Source of the DNA: Viola odorata
Taxonomy: Eukaryota; Streptophyta; Magnoliopsida; Malpighiales; Violaceae
DNA: 64,000 nt
Assembly (NCBI GenBank): GCA_963691705.1
Contig: OY829539.1
Coordinates: 52,612,327 to 52,676,326, forward strand
Direction of reading: 5' to 3'
Positions within the stretch are counted from its first letter, which is position 1. Every line of letters starts with the position of its first letter. The notes below the pieces were generated by a model that was not told where the DNA came from, ran no database searches, and was given only the letters and a program-made list of their open reading frames with translations. The translations under genes were made by a program, and so were the position numbers. This document shows positions 1 to 11,200 of the stretch, in pieces.

Positions 1-286
1 AAATTTTTAAAGTTTCATTACATTACAGTCTTCAAAATTTTCAAAGTTCTCATTATGGTTCTTGAAATTGTATTTTCCATTAATTTTAGCTAGAATAGAT
101 TGATAGCTTCTTAACATTGTCTTGGAAGATATTTACAAGCACAATTATCCAATTTGTTGATACATCAAATGCCGTAGCTCAACAAGTTGGAGAATTGTGC
201 TCATAAAGCTATTTTTGAATATATACATACAAACAAAACAAGCAAATTCAAAATTTAATTCTGAACATCTCCAGTTTGATCTTCCT
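1..286. other. 3' flank of the GLTP gene, no gene seen
   Basis: AT-rich sequence downstream of the stop codon of the minus-strand GLTP gene. It probably includes that gene's 3' untranslated region. I see no coding or repeat signal. Confidence 0.6.
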
Positions 287-2730
287 TTAAGTACATTTGA
301 ATCTATCTATCCCGTATAATCTCTGCGAAATTGAAAAAAAGAAAAGAAGAAGAAGCATGTAATTAAGTAATCAAATGGTATTTCTTAAAATGTATTGAGA
401 TATTTAAATTTGACCTCGTAAAAGATGGAAATAAAAAATAGAAACTTATTGGGCTCACCAGGATTGATTGGATGCCTTGCAACACAGGCATTAGCAATCT
501 GGTCAATCTTTGAAGGTCCTCTTTATAGTCCTCTTCGTTTTGGTGTTTGGGCATCAGAAGACTGATAAATGTTTTGTTATCCGGCAGTAGTTTAAGGGCC
601 ACCTGTAATTAATGTACATTATTTTTTTTAAAAGTCAGATTAGGAAAAAAGAATAGAAATTAAAAAGATGATTAAGTATTTTTGACATTAAATAACCATT
701 TTTTTCATTTATATTAAATAATTTAGTTGATTATACTATAATTTTTAAATCAACCCTAGCAACGAGGGAGTATTATAAAATTATAAATTATTGTTATTAT
801 TATTATTTAAACTTATATCAATTAATTCAAATAATCTTTAGCTAAGAATTAAGATTGTAGTATTATTACTTACTTTAAATGCCGCTGATGAAATCCAACC
901 ATGCCATGGCTTTAAAGTGACGCAATAGGAATCTTCCACGGCTTGCTCCATGTTCTGCTCCAAATTATTGGCTAATCTTTGTAGCAAAGCGGCGGTAAAA
1001 TCTAAGCATCTGGAGCGTTAAGTACATCCAGTTAAAGTTGTTGGAATTGGAGTATTAGTGAGAAATTTACAAATCTCTCCAAAATTTTATAAAGTTGCGG
1101 AATACGTAGAAGAGTTATTGTATATGTAAGAAAAGTTTCAAAATGAAAGATAAAATTCGTAATTTTTTTTTTAAATCTTTAACTTTTCTTACAATTCTGT
1201 AATTTTATAAAGTTTTTTTTTACACAAAGTTAGAGAATATATAAGAAAAGTTATGAAAAGGAAGAAGAGAACTTTGTAATTTTATAAACATTTCGTAACT
1301 TTTCTTGTACATTCCGTAACTGTTTGATTCAACTATTCTTATAAATTACTAATACAATGTAGCTGACAAAATACAGAATATGCAATAAGTTACACGTAAA
1401 CTATCTTTTTTATATTTTATATTCATAACCAAAAAATCTACACCATTGAATAAAATTCAATGACCTAGATTGTGTTACGAGACGCCTTAGAATTGCCCCT
1501 AACTAACATAATTAGAGGGAAATCCTTTTGTTAATCCTGCCCAAAATTAAAGTACACAACTAATATGATACCGAAGGTTATGCTGACCGGAAGAGTGAGT
1601 CCTCTCTCTTTTTTTTCTTCAAAATTTTAATTTATAAACACATATATAAATACAATATATAAATGTTAATTGGAATTCTTTTACAACCATAATAGTGTTT
1701 TAAGCCTTTGTTTTACTTAAATGCACAATATAATGAGGTAGTATTTATGTAATTGATGTATACGGCATAACCTAACATCTATCATTGGGGGGCTAGAATA
1801 TATTATATGGTATCAAAATCCACAAAAAAATTATTGAATATTTTTATTAATCAGTTTATAATAAATGATCTATAGTGAATTTTTTTGAGGGCCCGGTTAC
1901 CGGTTAGATAAAAAGTTTTAGGGAGAAAATACGAAGATTTGATGAAAAAGAAACGAATAGAACTTTAAGAATTGTTTTGTAAGAATTTAAATTTCTGAGG
2001 GGTAAATATAAAGGATAAGTATAAAAATAATATAACTTTAAAGACTATTACGGGGTAATGAAAAATTTGAGTGTAAATGTACGAAGGACTGTTATGAGAG
2101 AATCAAAAAATATGAAGGATTAATATGAAAAGAACTAAACTATAAGCACTATTATGTGAAAAACTCTTTTTTCTTTTTTTTTGGGAGTGGGGGGTGCGGG
2201 ACCTGGTAAGCCAAACGAAGGCTTTGCTACAGCTGAAGCGCTTTCCTGCACTACCTTCATGTGCTTCTTTCTTTAAAATAGTAAGCAAATTAGAATTCCT
2301 TGAAGGATCGGATTCATAGGCCATCTCCAATCTCTATGAATAAATAAGAAAAGCCAAATTAAATTACTGTTGTTTTCAATTAATGACATATGTAATTAAA
2401 AGTGGTTTCATTTTATTTTACCTGAATGTTTTGTGAAATATCCTGCCTCAAAACTGCCATTGTTGGGCCTATCTCATCTTCACAAGAACATCAATGATAT
2501 AATTAAGAAGAAAGAAATAAAACACAGAGAGACAAAACTAATCACGTACCAAGAACTTGAACGACTAAGTTGCAGAGATGTAAAAAAGGCCTGGTGGGTA
2601 TATGAGCTCCATCACCAGATTTGAATTCGCTGAACATGGAAAGTTCTTCAATCGCGAACTTTATCTGATCATGAGTCTCCAACTCCATCTCCATCTCCAT
2701 CTCCATCTGATCATCTCTTCTCCTTTTCAT
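287..2730 (-). CDS. GLTP3: Glycolipid transfer protein, plant GLTP3-like (6 exons)
   Basis: Predicted cytosolic carrier moving glycosphingolipids between membranes. Exons (minus strand): 2550-2730, 2422-2477, 2203-2333, 874-1009, 459-602, 287-322. All junctions are GT-AG, frames close exactly, and the product is 227 aa, normal for the all-helical GLTP fold. The residues that define glycolipid-type GLTPs are visible: D73 and N77 in RQDISQNIQ with R80 in the usual Lys position, W120 in FVWLTR, and H159 in KPWHGW. The Trp argues for a glycolipid carrier rather than a ceramide-1-phosphate carrier of ACD11 type, which has Arg there. The N-terminus has a short Met-Glu repeat (residues 9-16) from a GAGATG microsatellite. 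The start is the first ATG of exon 1. The last exon has only 11 codons plus the stop. The paralogue name is by recollection of the Arabidopsis family; the family itself is secure. Confidence 0.88.
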
Positions 2731-3826
2731 TTTAAAGATTCTTGTTCCCTCAATTCTTTCTGGTTTTTGTCTGTATACTACAAAACTAGAGTTCTTTGTT
2801 TATATATGGAGTTTCTTTCAAGGAAGAGATGATAAAATACTAGTATGTAATTTTTTATAATTTTTCTTACACAAGAAGATGATGGTGACATTTATGTTTG
2901 ACATTGGAGCTATGCATCACCTCCGTTCAATTTTGCGGGCAACTTCCATCTCACCCGTCTGATTTGTTTATGGATGTTTTCCTTTTGAACTCCATCCAAA
3001 TCTTTAATAATCTTTAATAGTTTATGTGTATCCTCGAATTATTTTACTTCCAATTTTCAGGTTGAATGAATTGATTGAAACAGTTAATTTTTAACTGGAT
3101 TAAATCGGATATTAATTGAATGATAGCATAGCTAACTCAATTTAAAATCTAACCAATTAAAAGCGGGGGATATTCCGTCATGCTCCATGTTTCCTGTCAT
3201 TCATTTCAATTTATGACGAATTAGTTTGGACTTTGGAGGCAAACTATATCCTCTTTTAGGTAGTAATTAAGTTAACCAGAGCTCATTAGATATTTATGAA
3301 AATTTGAGTTATCTGGAAGGATTTAGTCTAAATTTTTTATAAGCAACAGCTGACGTGATGATGGGAGCTATCACTATCAGGATCCCTACTACGGTCTATA
3401 TGTGGTTAGTACAATATACATTAGTTCTTCTGTGTATGGTTGTTATACGTATATAAGGCAAAGAATACAAGCAATAATGAAATAAATCGAAATAATTAGA
3501 CCTGCTTGGTTGGATTCAAGGTTTCTTGAAACTCAAGATAGCCTTTACTTCCATAACCTGAGGATGTGCAGCAAAGAATGGTTGAAGGGAGACCTGTCAA
3601 GAAATATTGATATATTCCACATGGTAAGGTTTAACTCAAGTTCAGACAAATATACAAAAACTATCAAAATCTTCCCTTGGCTTGATTATATTACATGGAC
3701 TTCTTGGCATGGTATGACTCCTAAACAGAAAGAAACTAAGGAATATACTTACTATATCTGTCAATATCTTCCTTTCACTTATATTAGATGGACTTCTTGG
3801 CATGATGAACCCTATATATATAGAAA
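2731..3826. other. Intergenic region between GLTP and PAD4
   Basis: About 1.1 kb separating two minus-strand genes. It should hold the GLTP promoter and the PAD4 3' end. An open frame at 3510-3830 has no recognisable domain and covers a local imperfect duplication, so I do not call it a gene. Confidence 0.5.
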
Positions 3827-3840
3827 CTAAGGAAGTACTT
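3684..3840. repeat. Imperfect local direct repeat
   Basis: Two related segments, about 3684-3750 and 3776-3840, share the core TGGACTTCTTGGCATG followed by an AGAAACTAAGGAA tract. The second copy runs into the last codons of PAD4. Confidence 0.5.
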
Positions 3841-6800
3841 CCCTTTCCCCATCCATAAAACTGGGAAATTGGAGACGCAGTTTGTCCATTTGTGATTTCA
3901 ATTCATTATAATCCTTCACCCAAATAGAATAGCTTGAATTCTTTGCCACCACATCGGCAGACACCTCTTTGCTTTTTACTAGTTCGCTCGCGTACCTTTC
4001 GAATCTATCGAGTTTGTCCCATAAAAGAGCTACACAACTGGGATCTCTCTCACTTCTAACATTATCCAGCTGCTCTCTAGCCTCCTCCACCTTAGCCCAA
4101 AAGCATGTGTCTTGTGTCAAACTTGCAAACTTGCTTCTCATGTTCTTCTCTTCGTCTCTTTTCCACAAATCATCCCACCACCTATCAAAGATTTGGTACC
4201 TCCTCTCCCTTCCATTGCTAATGTAATGCCCCTTCTCCCGATGCTTTCCCAATCGGTAATACTGTGCAATATCCAATGGCTCTACTAGAAGTTTATAGGA
4301 TTGGGAAGCGTTTACCCACTTTGCTCGTCTGTGAAAGTCATGAGGGAGCTGATTGTTCTCTAACATGTAGATCACACTATCCCAAAACTGACCTAGCTTG
4401 TGCCGATTCATGTTCACTCTGGAGTCCCTCTTTGATGCTCCCCTGTTCTTAAAGGAGTCATAGTATCCCATCTGCTCGTCGGAACGGTCACAAGTAGCTT
4501 TATACCATTCTATTTCTGCCCTGTAGGGTGCTATTTTAGATAATTTAATTGCCAGATGAGCACAATTGAGGTTGGGTGTGCGCCCCATTCGTCTTGCCAC
4601 CTTTAGGCATTTTCTAGCTGGTGATCCTGCAACTGGGTCCTGTTCATTCAAGGGAAAAATTACTTCAGAAGGAGAAACTTTATAGGCTAAAAATTGTATG
4701 GACTTCCTGCACTTAAAGTTACTTAAACTTACCTGATAAACTATTCCTGAGGACTGCAATGCCAAGGCAACACCTGCTTCATAGCTTGATTCAGGGAGCT
4801 CCCCGTGCAAGAAATTTGTTTTCACCAAGCATTGTGAAGAAAGTTTCCCTATATAATCTCCGTACTTGAGGTGATCTTCAATGCTACTCCTTGGTGATCC
4901 CGTCAGCAGCAACAAATGCATCATTTTGACAGCAGAGGCTGCATTATCCACACAAATACCTCCTTCTTCAGAACAAAAGAAATGGTTCCCAAATGGCCAA
5001 AATGAATTAGCCACCACATTCCCTTCTTCAGCCTGTGCCAACAATTTCAATGAGTCCAACACAGACCGGAAGATACAAGTTTGGACTTGTTCGTCCGATG
5101 GCAGAGCAAGGAATTTGAGGTATGGAGAAGTGGTCATGGACAAATGCCAAAAATTGAGAACGGAATTTAGGTGGGGAGTTATGTGGTTTAGGAGGGGAGC
5201 AAAGAGTAGCCTTGGCATGATGTCATACTTCGATACCACATGACAGAAGTTGCCACCCCATCTTTCTCGGAGGATAGCGCGAGAAAGGGACTCGTTGCCG
5301 AGCAAGGGAGAGCCGAAGGTGATGCATAACACACTATGGTTTGAAAAGTTGGATTGAAGATATGAGAGAAGCCAGATACAAGCAAGGGAAGCAGTCGTTC
5401 CTCCTATGGAATGCCCAGTGACTATAATCGATTTACACCTCTCCATTAATGCAAACATCTGCACGCATTTACAAGTGTTAGTTGGAAACCAAATATTTCC
5501 AGTTACATGTGTTATTTGTATAAACAATACCCACATAAAAACCTTAAGAGCCATGATTTTAGTTTTCATTTCTATAGATCTTTTTGGAATTTTAAAAATA
5601 AATTAGAACTTTTTTAAAAAATAAATAAATATATTATAAGGATGATTTTAAAATCATTGGAATGCATTATTAATTACCCCAAATATATGAATGCCAAAAA
5701 TAGTATTTATGTGGACAGATGAATGAATGAAAAAGAGAAATTTGTAAGAGCAAACGCGAAACGTTTGACCAACAAACAACGGGATCAAACCAATGAAATG
5801 TTGACCTTGAGGTGGCCCACAAATACTCAATTTAATTTAATGGTGGCAGACGCTATAGTCTTTGTTGTACAAGAATGAAAAAACACCCGACAACAAGAAC
5901 CATTGAGATTGACCCAAGACTGATAGTACTGTATGCATTACACTCCATTATTCGTTACTGGACTTTTGCTAAGAAACAAAGGGTCGGTGTCGGTCACACT
6001 CTTGAGAAAAATAATGTCAGGTCACCACCCTTATACCAAAACGCGTATGATGATACCAAATAAATCTGTTCACATTACCATGAAATGACAAAGTGACAGA
6101 GACTTCAAAACTAAATTGCCACTCTAAACCATTTTTCTCCCTGTTTTCTCTTGGTAAGTTTCTTGACCTAAACAGGTGAGCAATCAAAGGCTTCATCTTT
6201 TATTATCAGCTAAAATAAGTTGTAAAATCATTTCACCTTCTTTAAAAAAAATGATGTGAGCTTAATTAGGTTACACTTTAAACATAATATATAAAAAAAT
6301 CTAAAGATGATTTGTGTTTTTTTCTAGTATTTACATGTAAAATTCTATTTTACGTGAGTTAGTATACGGAGTACCATGGCACACCATGTGTACTGCATAA
6401 TTTCTTGTGGCTCTAGGAAACTCTGGGGCATGACAACTAGACTTCGATTATCCATTGATTACACAAATCAGAACCAAAAAGGAAAAGAAATACACTTTTG
6501 ATTATCCATGATTTGCACTGTAAGTGCATTTAAATGTGTCATCTCTTTCACTTACTTGCTCTTTCTTACTTTCCTGTTTCTTAATGCTTTGTTATGTTGA
6601 AATGCCATTAGCTTCATGACAAAGCAGCTAGCCTTGAAAAAACCATGAGTGACTTGGTTTCTTTTAGCAAATTCTCCTCCTCATTAAGTACTGCTTGACC
6701 CTAGCCTCGAAAAGTTGGGTATTTTTATCTTCTTCAATCCATGACATCCTTCATCTAATTAGGATTTTATCAACAACAAAAAAAAACTTCTTTTCATAGG

Positions 6801-7948
6801 GATTCAGATTCTTATTGTTGATGAATATTCTATCAAAACATAAATAATTTTCATCACATATAGTCTACTGGTTAGGACTATTTTTAGGTCAGCTTTACTT
6901 ACAATCAAAAACCTGATCTTCTTTTTTCTCTTGTTTGATCAATTTTTAGAATTTACAAAATGGATTATATATTAAGCATTGGTATTAATTAACATTAAAA
7001 AAATGTGATGGAGCTATTTTAATTAAATCAACAATTGCTGCTCCTGTCACAAACACCATCAGTAAGTACAAAAGTATCAATGAACAGATGAAAAGGTACT
7101 AAACACCCAATCTAGCAATTCTTTCAACAAACAATACAAATCCAATTTTGTCCCTAAAAAAATCCAATTATCTACATCGTTAGCTAACGTTTTTCTTAAA
7201 AAAAAATTAATAACAAAATGAACAATAAGATGAAATTAAATTAATAAAATGCAAAAACAGACAATTGCGACACACAAGGAGGTGCTCATCATCTTGACAA
7301 CGTAAATTGCAATCATCACTTTCCAAAAACCAAACAAAATTTTGTAGAATATCCAATTTGATTAATAGAAACCACACATATTTGGCTAAACAAAAGTAGG
7401 AAGTGATGACCTACCTGGGTTTGAAAAGTTGGATTGGAATAGAGAGACATGAAGATTTGCAGAGAAGGCAGATGCACCATGACAGGCTCTTCCCCTTCAA
7501 CATTCTTGCGGTACAATGGGGAAAAAATATCTACACCAGCAGATTCCAGCGGCACCAAATTGCCGCAACTTGGGTCTAACCCAGAAACCATTTGGACCCC
7601 AGAAAACGCCACATACCCAACACTTCCCCTCTGCTCTGTCACAAAATTGTGAGGTGGGTTCTTGTTGGCGGTGCTGCATAGCCGCCATGACTCCTCCAGC
7701 AACGGCGTCGAGGCCAAGAAAGTGGCCAGCATCTCGCTGCTCTCGAACCTGCATAGTAAGTGCTTGTAAGAATTCGTGTACGAAATGGAAATGGAAATGG
7801 AAATGAATGGATTGAAAAGTTGGAATAGCTGAATGGAGTGGTTTTGATTTGTCTAGTAGTGGGTGTATAGTCAAGATGGTTGGTTTTATTAATCAGAGAA
7901 GAGAAGAAAAGAGGAAGAGAGTACTTACGATGAAGGTTCGGGATCCAT
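3827..7948 (-). CDS. PAD4: PAD4, lipase-like regulator of plant immunity (4 exons)
   Basis: PAD4 partners EDS1 in basal and TIR-NLR-triggered immunity. Exons (minus): 7929-7948 (20 bp, encoding the MDPEPSS start), 7415-7748, 4733-5458, 3827-4639; product 630 aa. Residues 1 to about 360 form the alpha/beta-hydrolase-like domain. It has the GHSIGG elbow (S135), D197 in VSKYDIMPR and H314 in IEDHLKYG, so the Ser-Asp-His triad is complete. The C-terminal EP domain follows, with EIEWYK, QMGYYDSFK, VNMNRHKL and EPLDIAQYYR. These EP motifs separate it from EDS1 and SAG101. Intron 2 is about 1.96 kb (5459-7414). Intron 3 (4640-4732) is 93 bp with no in-frame stop, so retaining it would add 31 residues between the two domains. 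The first exon is easy to miss: without it the frame seems to start at an internal Met, while splicing restores the conserved FESSEMLATFLASTPL. Confidence 0.93.
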
Positions 7949-10900
7949 GGTTTTTCTTTTCTTTCAGTTTTCAGCTTTTACCTTTCTTTCTTTGGTGCGT
8001 TGTGTTTGGTCTATGGTCTTTGATCACTCGAAAGACCGGCCTTTTATTAGGATCTGGTTTTTCTTTAAAAACTCAAAATAATAAAAAGGGAAGCAAAGGA
8101 AATGAGAATACATTGGGACAACAAAGCGTTCGTCGGTGCTCAAAAAGTACATCAATTTAATTATTGAACTTTTTCTCCATCGGCAAATTTCAACACTTCA
8201 ATCATATATTTCGCTAAATTTATTAAAATTATTAGATACGTTAAATATGAATGTTAAATCAATTTAATTGTGACGCAAATTAAAATAAAATTGATCGTCA
8301 ATTCTATTTTTTATATAAAATAGTATTGATTAATAGAATAGAATAAAATGATAGGAATGAATAGAATGGGTGCTAATCCTAGTTCGTTTTACTTTAAAAT
8401 TGAATTGATTCAATGTCATTTAATGGAGTAGTAAACAAGAATGTGTGAAATAGTTAAATTAAAAAAAAGTCTAATGAATGAATTGATAAAATTAAAATAT
8501 TAGCGGTAGAATTTAAGTACACTTCAGTAATCAAGCGGTTTTGCTCAAGCAAAATAAAGCTTTATTTGAACATTAGATTTAAATTACCTTCCGTACTTTC
8601 AAATTTCTATTTAATCGAGGGTAAATTTCTGAAATTATAAAAGTATGAAAAACATTTAATTTGACATTAGTAAATAAAAACAAAGAAACAGTTTTTCGTC
8701 TTTCATCTTGAAATGTTGAAATTATTAGATATATCTGGTGTATATATATAATAAGCGCTTCACCCATTTATAAAAAACATACGACTCATACTTGATTTAT
8801 TTATAAAAAGCAACTAAAAGTGGATCCAAATTTATTGATTTGCACCAATGGACAATATCTTCAATAAGGGATGATTTTATGGGCCAATGCTACTGGTGGG
8901 TGGTAAGGGTATTCGGCCCCCTCCGTTGATTATTTTATCTCAGATATTCAGCTTAAATGAATCGATTTGGATAGTCTATTTTTCATCTCAATTAAGTCGG
9001 ATATAATTATCCAATTCTATCGATTCAATTGGATATTTCGAATTTGATTCACCTATCACATCTTTTTTTTAAACAAATAAAATAACATAATTTATGTGCA
9101 ACCTCCAGAAACATCAATATTTTCATTAGTCAATTTGTCAAGACAAGATTTCTTTGGACAATTTAGTCACAAAAGTTTCCCTATAAAGTAGTATGAACGA
9201 TTCGATTACTAAAGATTTTTTTATAGAAAATTTAGTCATTTTGTTACGAGACCCACTATTTTTTGCAAATTTGGCTATTTTTTTTCTTCCGTAAATAGCA
9301 AATGGAAAGGGTAATATATATAAGTTTTCTTTTATATAAAGTGTTAATTATTGTATATACGTACGCCTTGATTAACAAAAAAACTACTAATAAATACTCC
9401 TACACATACTTATGTATTATTGTGATTATTTACATGAATTAAATAAAAAGTTTTATTTCAAATAAATCAATTATTTAAAAATGAATAAATAATTTAGATC
9501 ATTAACAATTACTATAATTCGATGGAATGCAATATTCAAACACTTATTATAAACATTTTTTATGAAAAATAAGATAAAAATAAAAACCTGATAAAGTGTG
9601 GTTAAATAATAAACTATCTATACTAGGCATCGTGCTAAGAACGAGAATAAAGCTGAAAATTATTGATATTTTTTCGTCACACTTTATACCTTACACTCTA
9701 CTGATATATAAGCGGTATGAAACATCTCCAAAACTATACATATATGAACCTTACTAATTGTTTCTATCACCATTTATGTGCTTATAGCGTAAAGTTACAT
9801 TGTTTTCCGTTTAATCAGATCAAGAAGAGACTTTATCTCTCAAATTCAGTCAAACTTATTTTTTAGCATATTAGTAGGAGAACAAATTCAGTGGATGATT
9901 GGGTGACAAGAGTGGCGCGAGTGGAACAATGCCCCCACCATTGGTATTTTAATCCTCCGGATAGACTCGCAGTCCTCTTAATAAGGGGCTCTACTCGTTG
10001 TAATCTGTTTCTTTCTCAATATAATTCTTTTTTCTGACCAATAAAAAATATGTAATTTCGGGAGAAAGGGTTGAGGGTCGGATGTTCAACCGGGGTCGAA
10101 TCGATATAACTAGTGATTTTAATAAATTAATAAATAAAAATTATATTTGTATAGAGTCTAACATTTTTTAAAGATTAATGAAAGAATTATTTGGTATCAT
10201 TAAGACATTTGCGGTGTAATGCCTAAGCATCTAGTGAGAAAATTGGTGAACATAGGTTCGAATTCAGGCTAATTTCTTGGCTGATCAGCCGGTTTGTTTG
10301 ACTAGGTTGCTCTTTACCCGGTCTTCTTCAAGACAAGACCCCGTCCCTACTACAAGACCGAGTAGATGATGGGTACGTAAACGCGGTTGCGTTCAAAATT
10401 GGGCACCACATATAATTGATCTGATTTAGCCATCTGGCCAATGGCATCGATAGAAATGAGTGGCTTGTACTACTTTTTAATCTGTACGCTCTTATTGACT
10501 ATTTTTATTTTTATAAACTCTTATTGGCTATTATCCTTAGTACTACCCCTTTTTTTAGAAAAATAAAAAAAAGGTTATATTACTTATTTATATTACAAAG
10601 AAATCTCATTTTTTAACCGTAAATCGAACCTATAATTTATATTCATTTTTATCTTCTTTTCTGTTATTGTAATATGCGGTTAGTATTTCAATTATATGAA
10701 TATCCTAACATATTATTACTATAGTGTCACGTTTCAATGCTCGCCAAGGATATATAGATTAAGGGATGGATACTCTAATAACGAAGAAGAATGGGGCACA
10801 AATTTGAAACCCTTAGCGTTATTATATTATAATTTTAACATACTTGAAAATTATTTAATAAGTCGAGAAATTCATAGTTTTATCCGAAGATATTCAGCTA

Positions 10901-11200
10901 TTTGTTATGAGGTGCTACAAAAATGCGAGTACGAGAACATTCCAACAATTCGAAATATGGAGAGCAAGAAAAACCCAACCTTTTCACTTTGACCAACAAT
11001 GTTCTCCAAACAAGAGCCATATCATAGAACAAAAGCACAAATCTCTCTATCCAAGGAGTATAAGTTTTACATTCTACAGTCACGACGAGCATACAATAGC
11101 CAGTATCAGGCGGTGCCTAGTCATCAAAGACGCGGAATGATACTGGAAGCCGAGAGGACAAGAAGAGTAGATAGTTAGGGGTTACATTAAACTTGGGTTG
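7949..11200. other. Intergenic region upstream of PAD4
   Basis: About 3.25 kb of AT-rich DNA containing the PAD4 5' flank and the UVR8 3' flank. Apart from a possible retroelement remnant near 9.9 kb, I see no gene. Short open frames at 8579-8767 and 10696-11140 have no family features. Confidence 0.5.
9868..10050 (+). pseudogene. Possible 3' end of a LINE-type RNase H domain
   Basis: A short stretch translates as RTNSVDDWVTRVARVEQ, then CPHHWYFNPPDRLAVLL, followed by stops and a T-rich tail. This resembles the C-terminus of plant RNase H-like (RVT_3) reverse-transcriptase relics, with the order N-S-x-x-D-W-V-x-R then W-x-x-x-P-P. It is too short to be sure. Confidence 0.35.

Noticed and set aside
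3510..3830. 106-aa plus-strand open frame
   Set aside because: No domain, spans a local duplication, and overlaps the end of PAD4 on the opposite strand.
3827..5569. Single-exon 580-aa lipase gene
   Set aside because: This open frame reads through a 93-bp intron and into intron 2. The conserved N-terminal exons at 7415-7948 show it is part of a four-exon PAD4 gene.
3827..7948. EDS1 or SAG101 identity
   Set aside because: The conserved strings SPLLGNESLSRAIL, EIEWYK and QMGYYDSFK fit PAD4 better than EDS1 or SAG101.
10215..10300. Possible second tRNA-like/SINE element (GGTTCGAATTC near 10255)
   Set aside because: Box B is only approximate, no good box A is found at the right distance, and there is no second copy.
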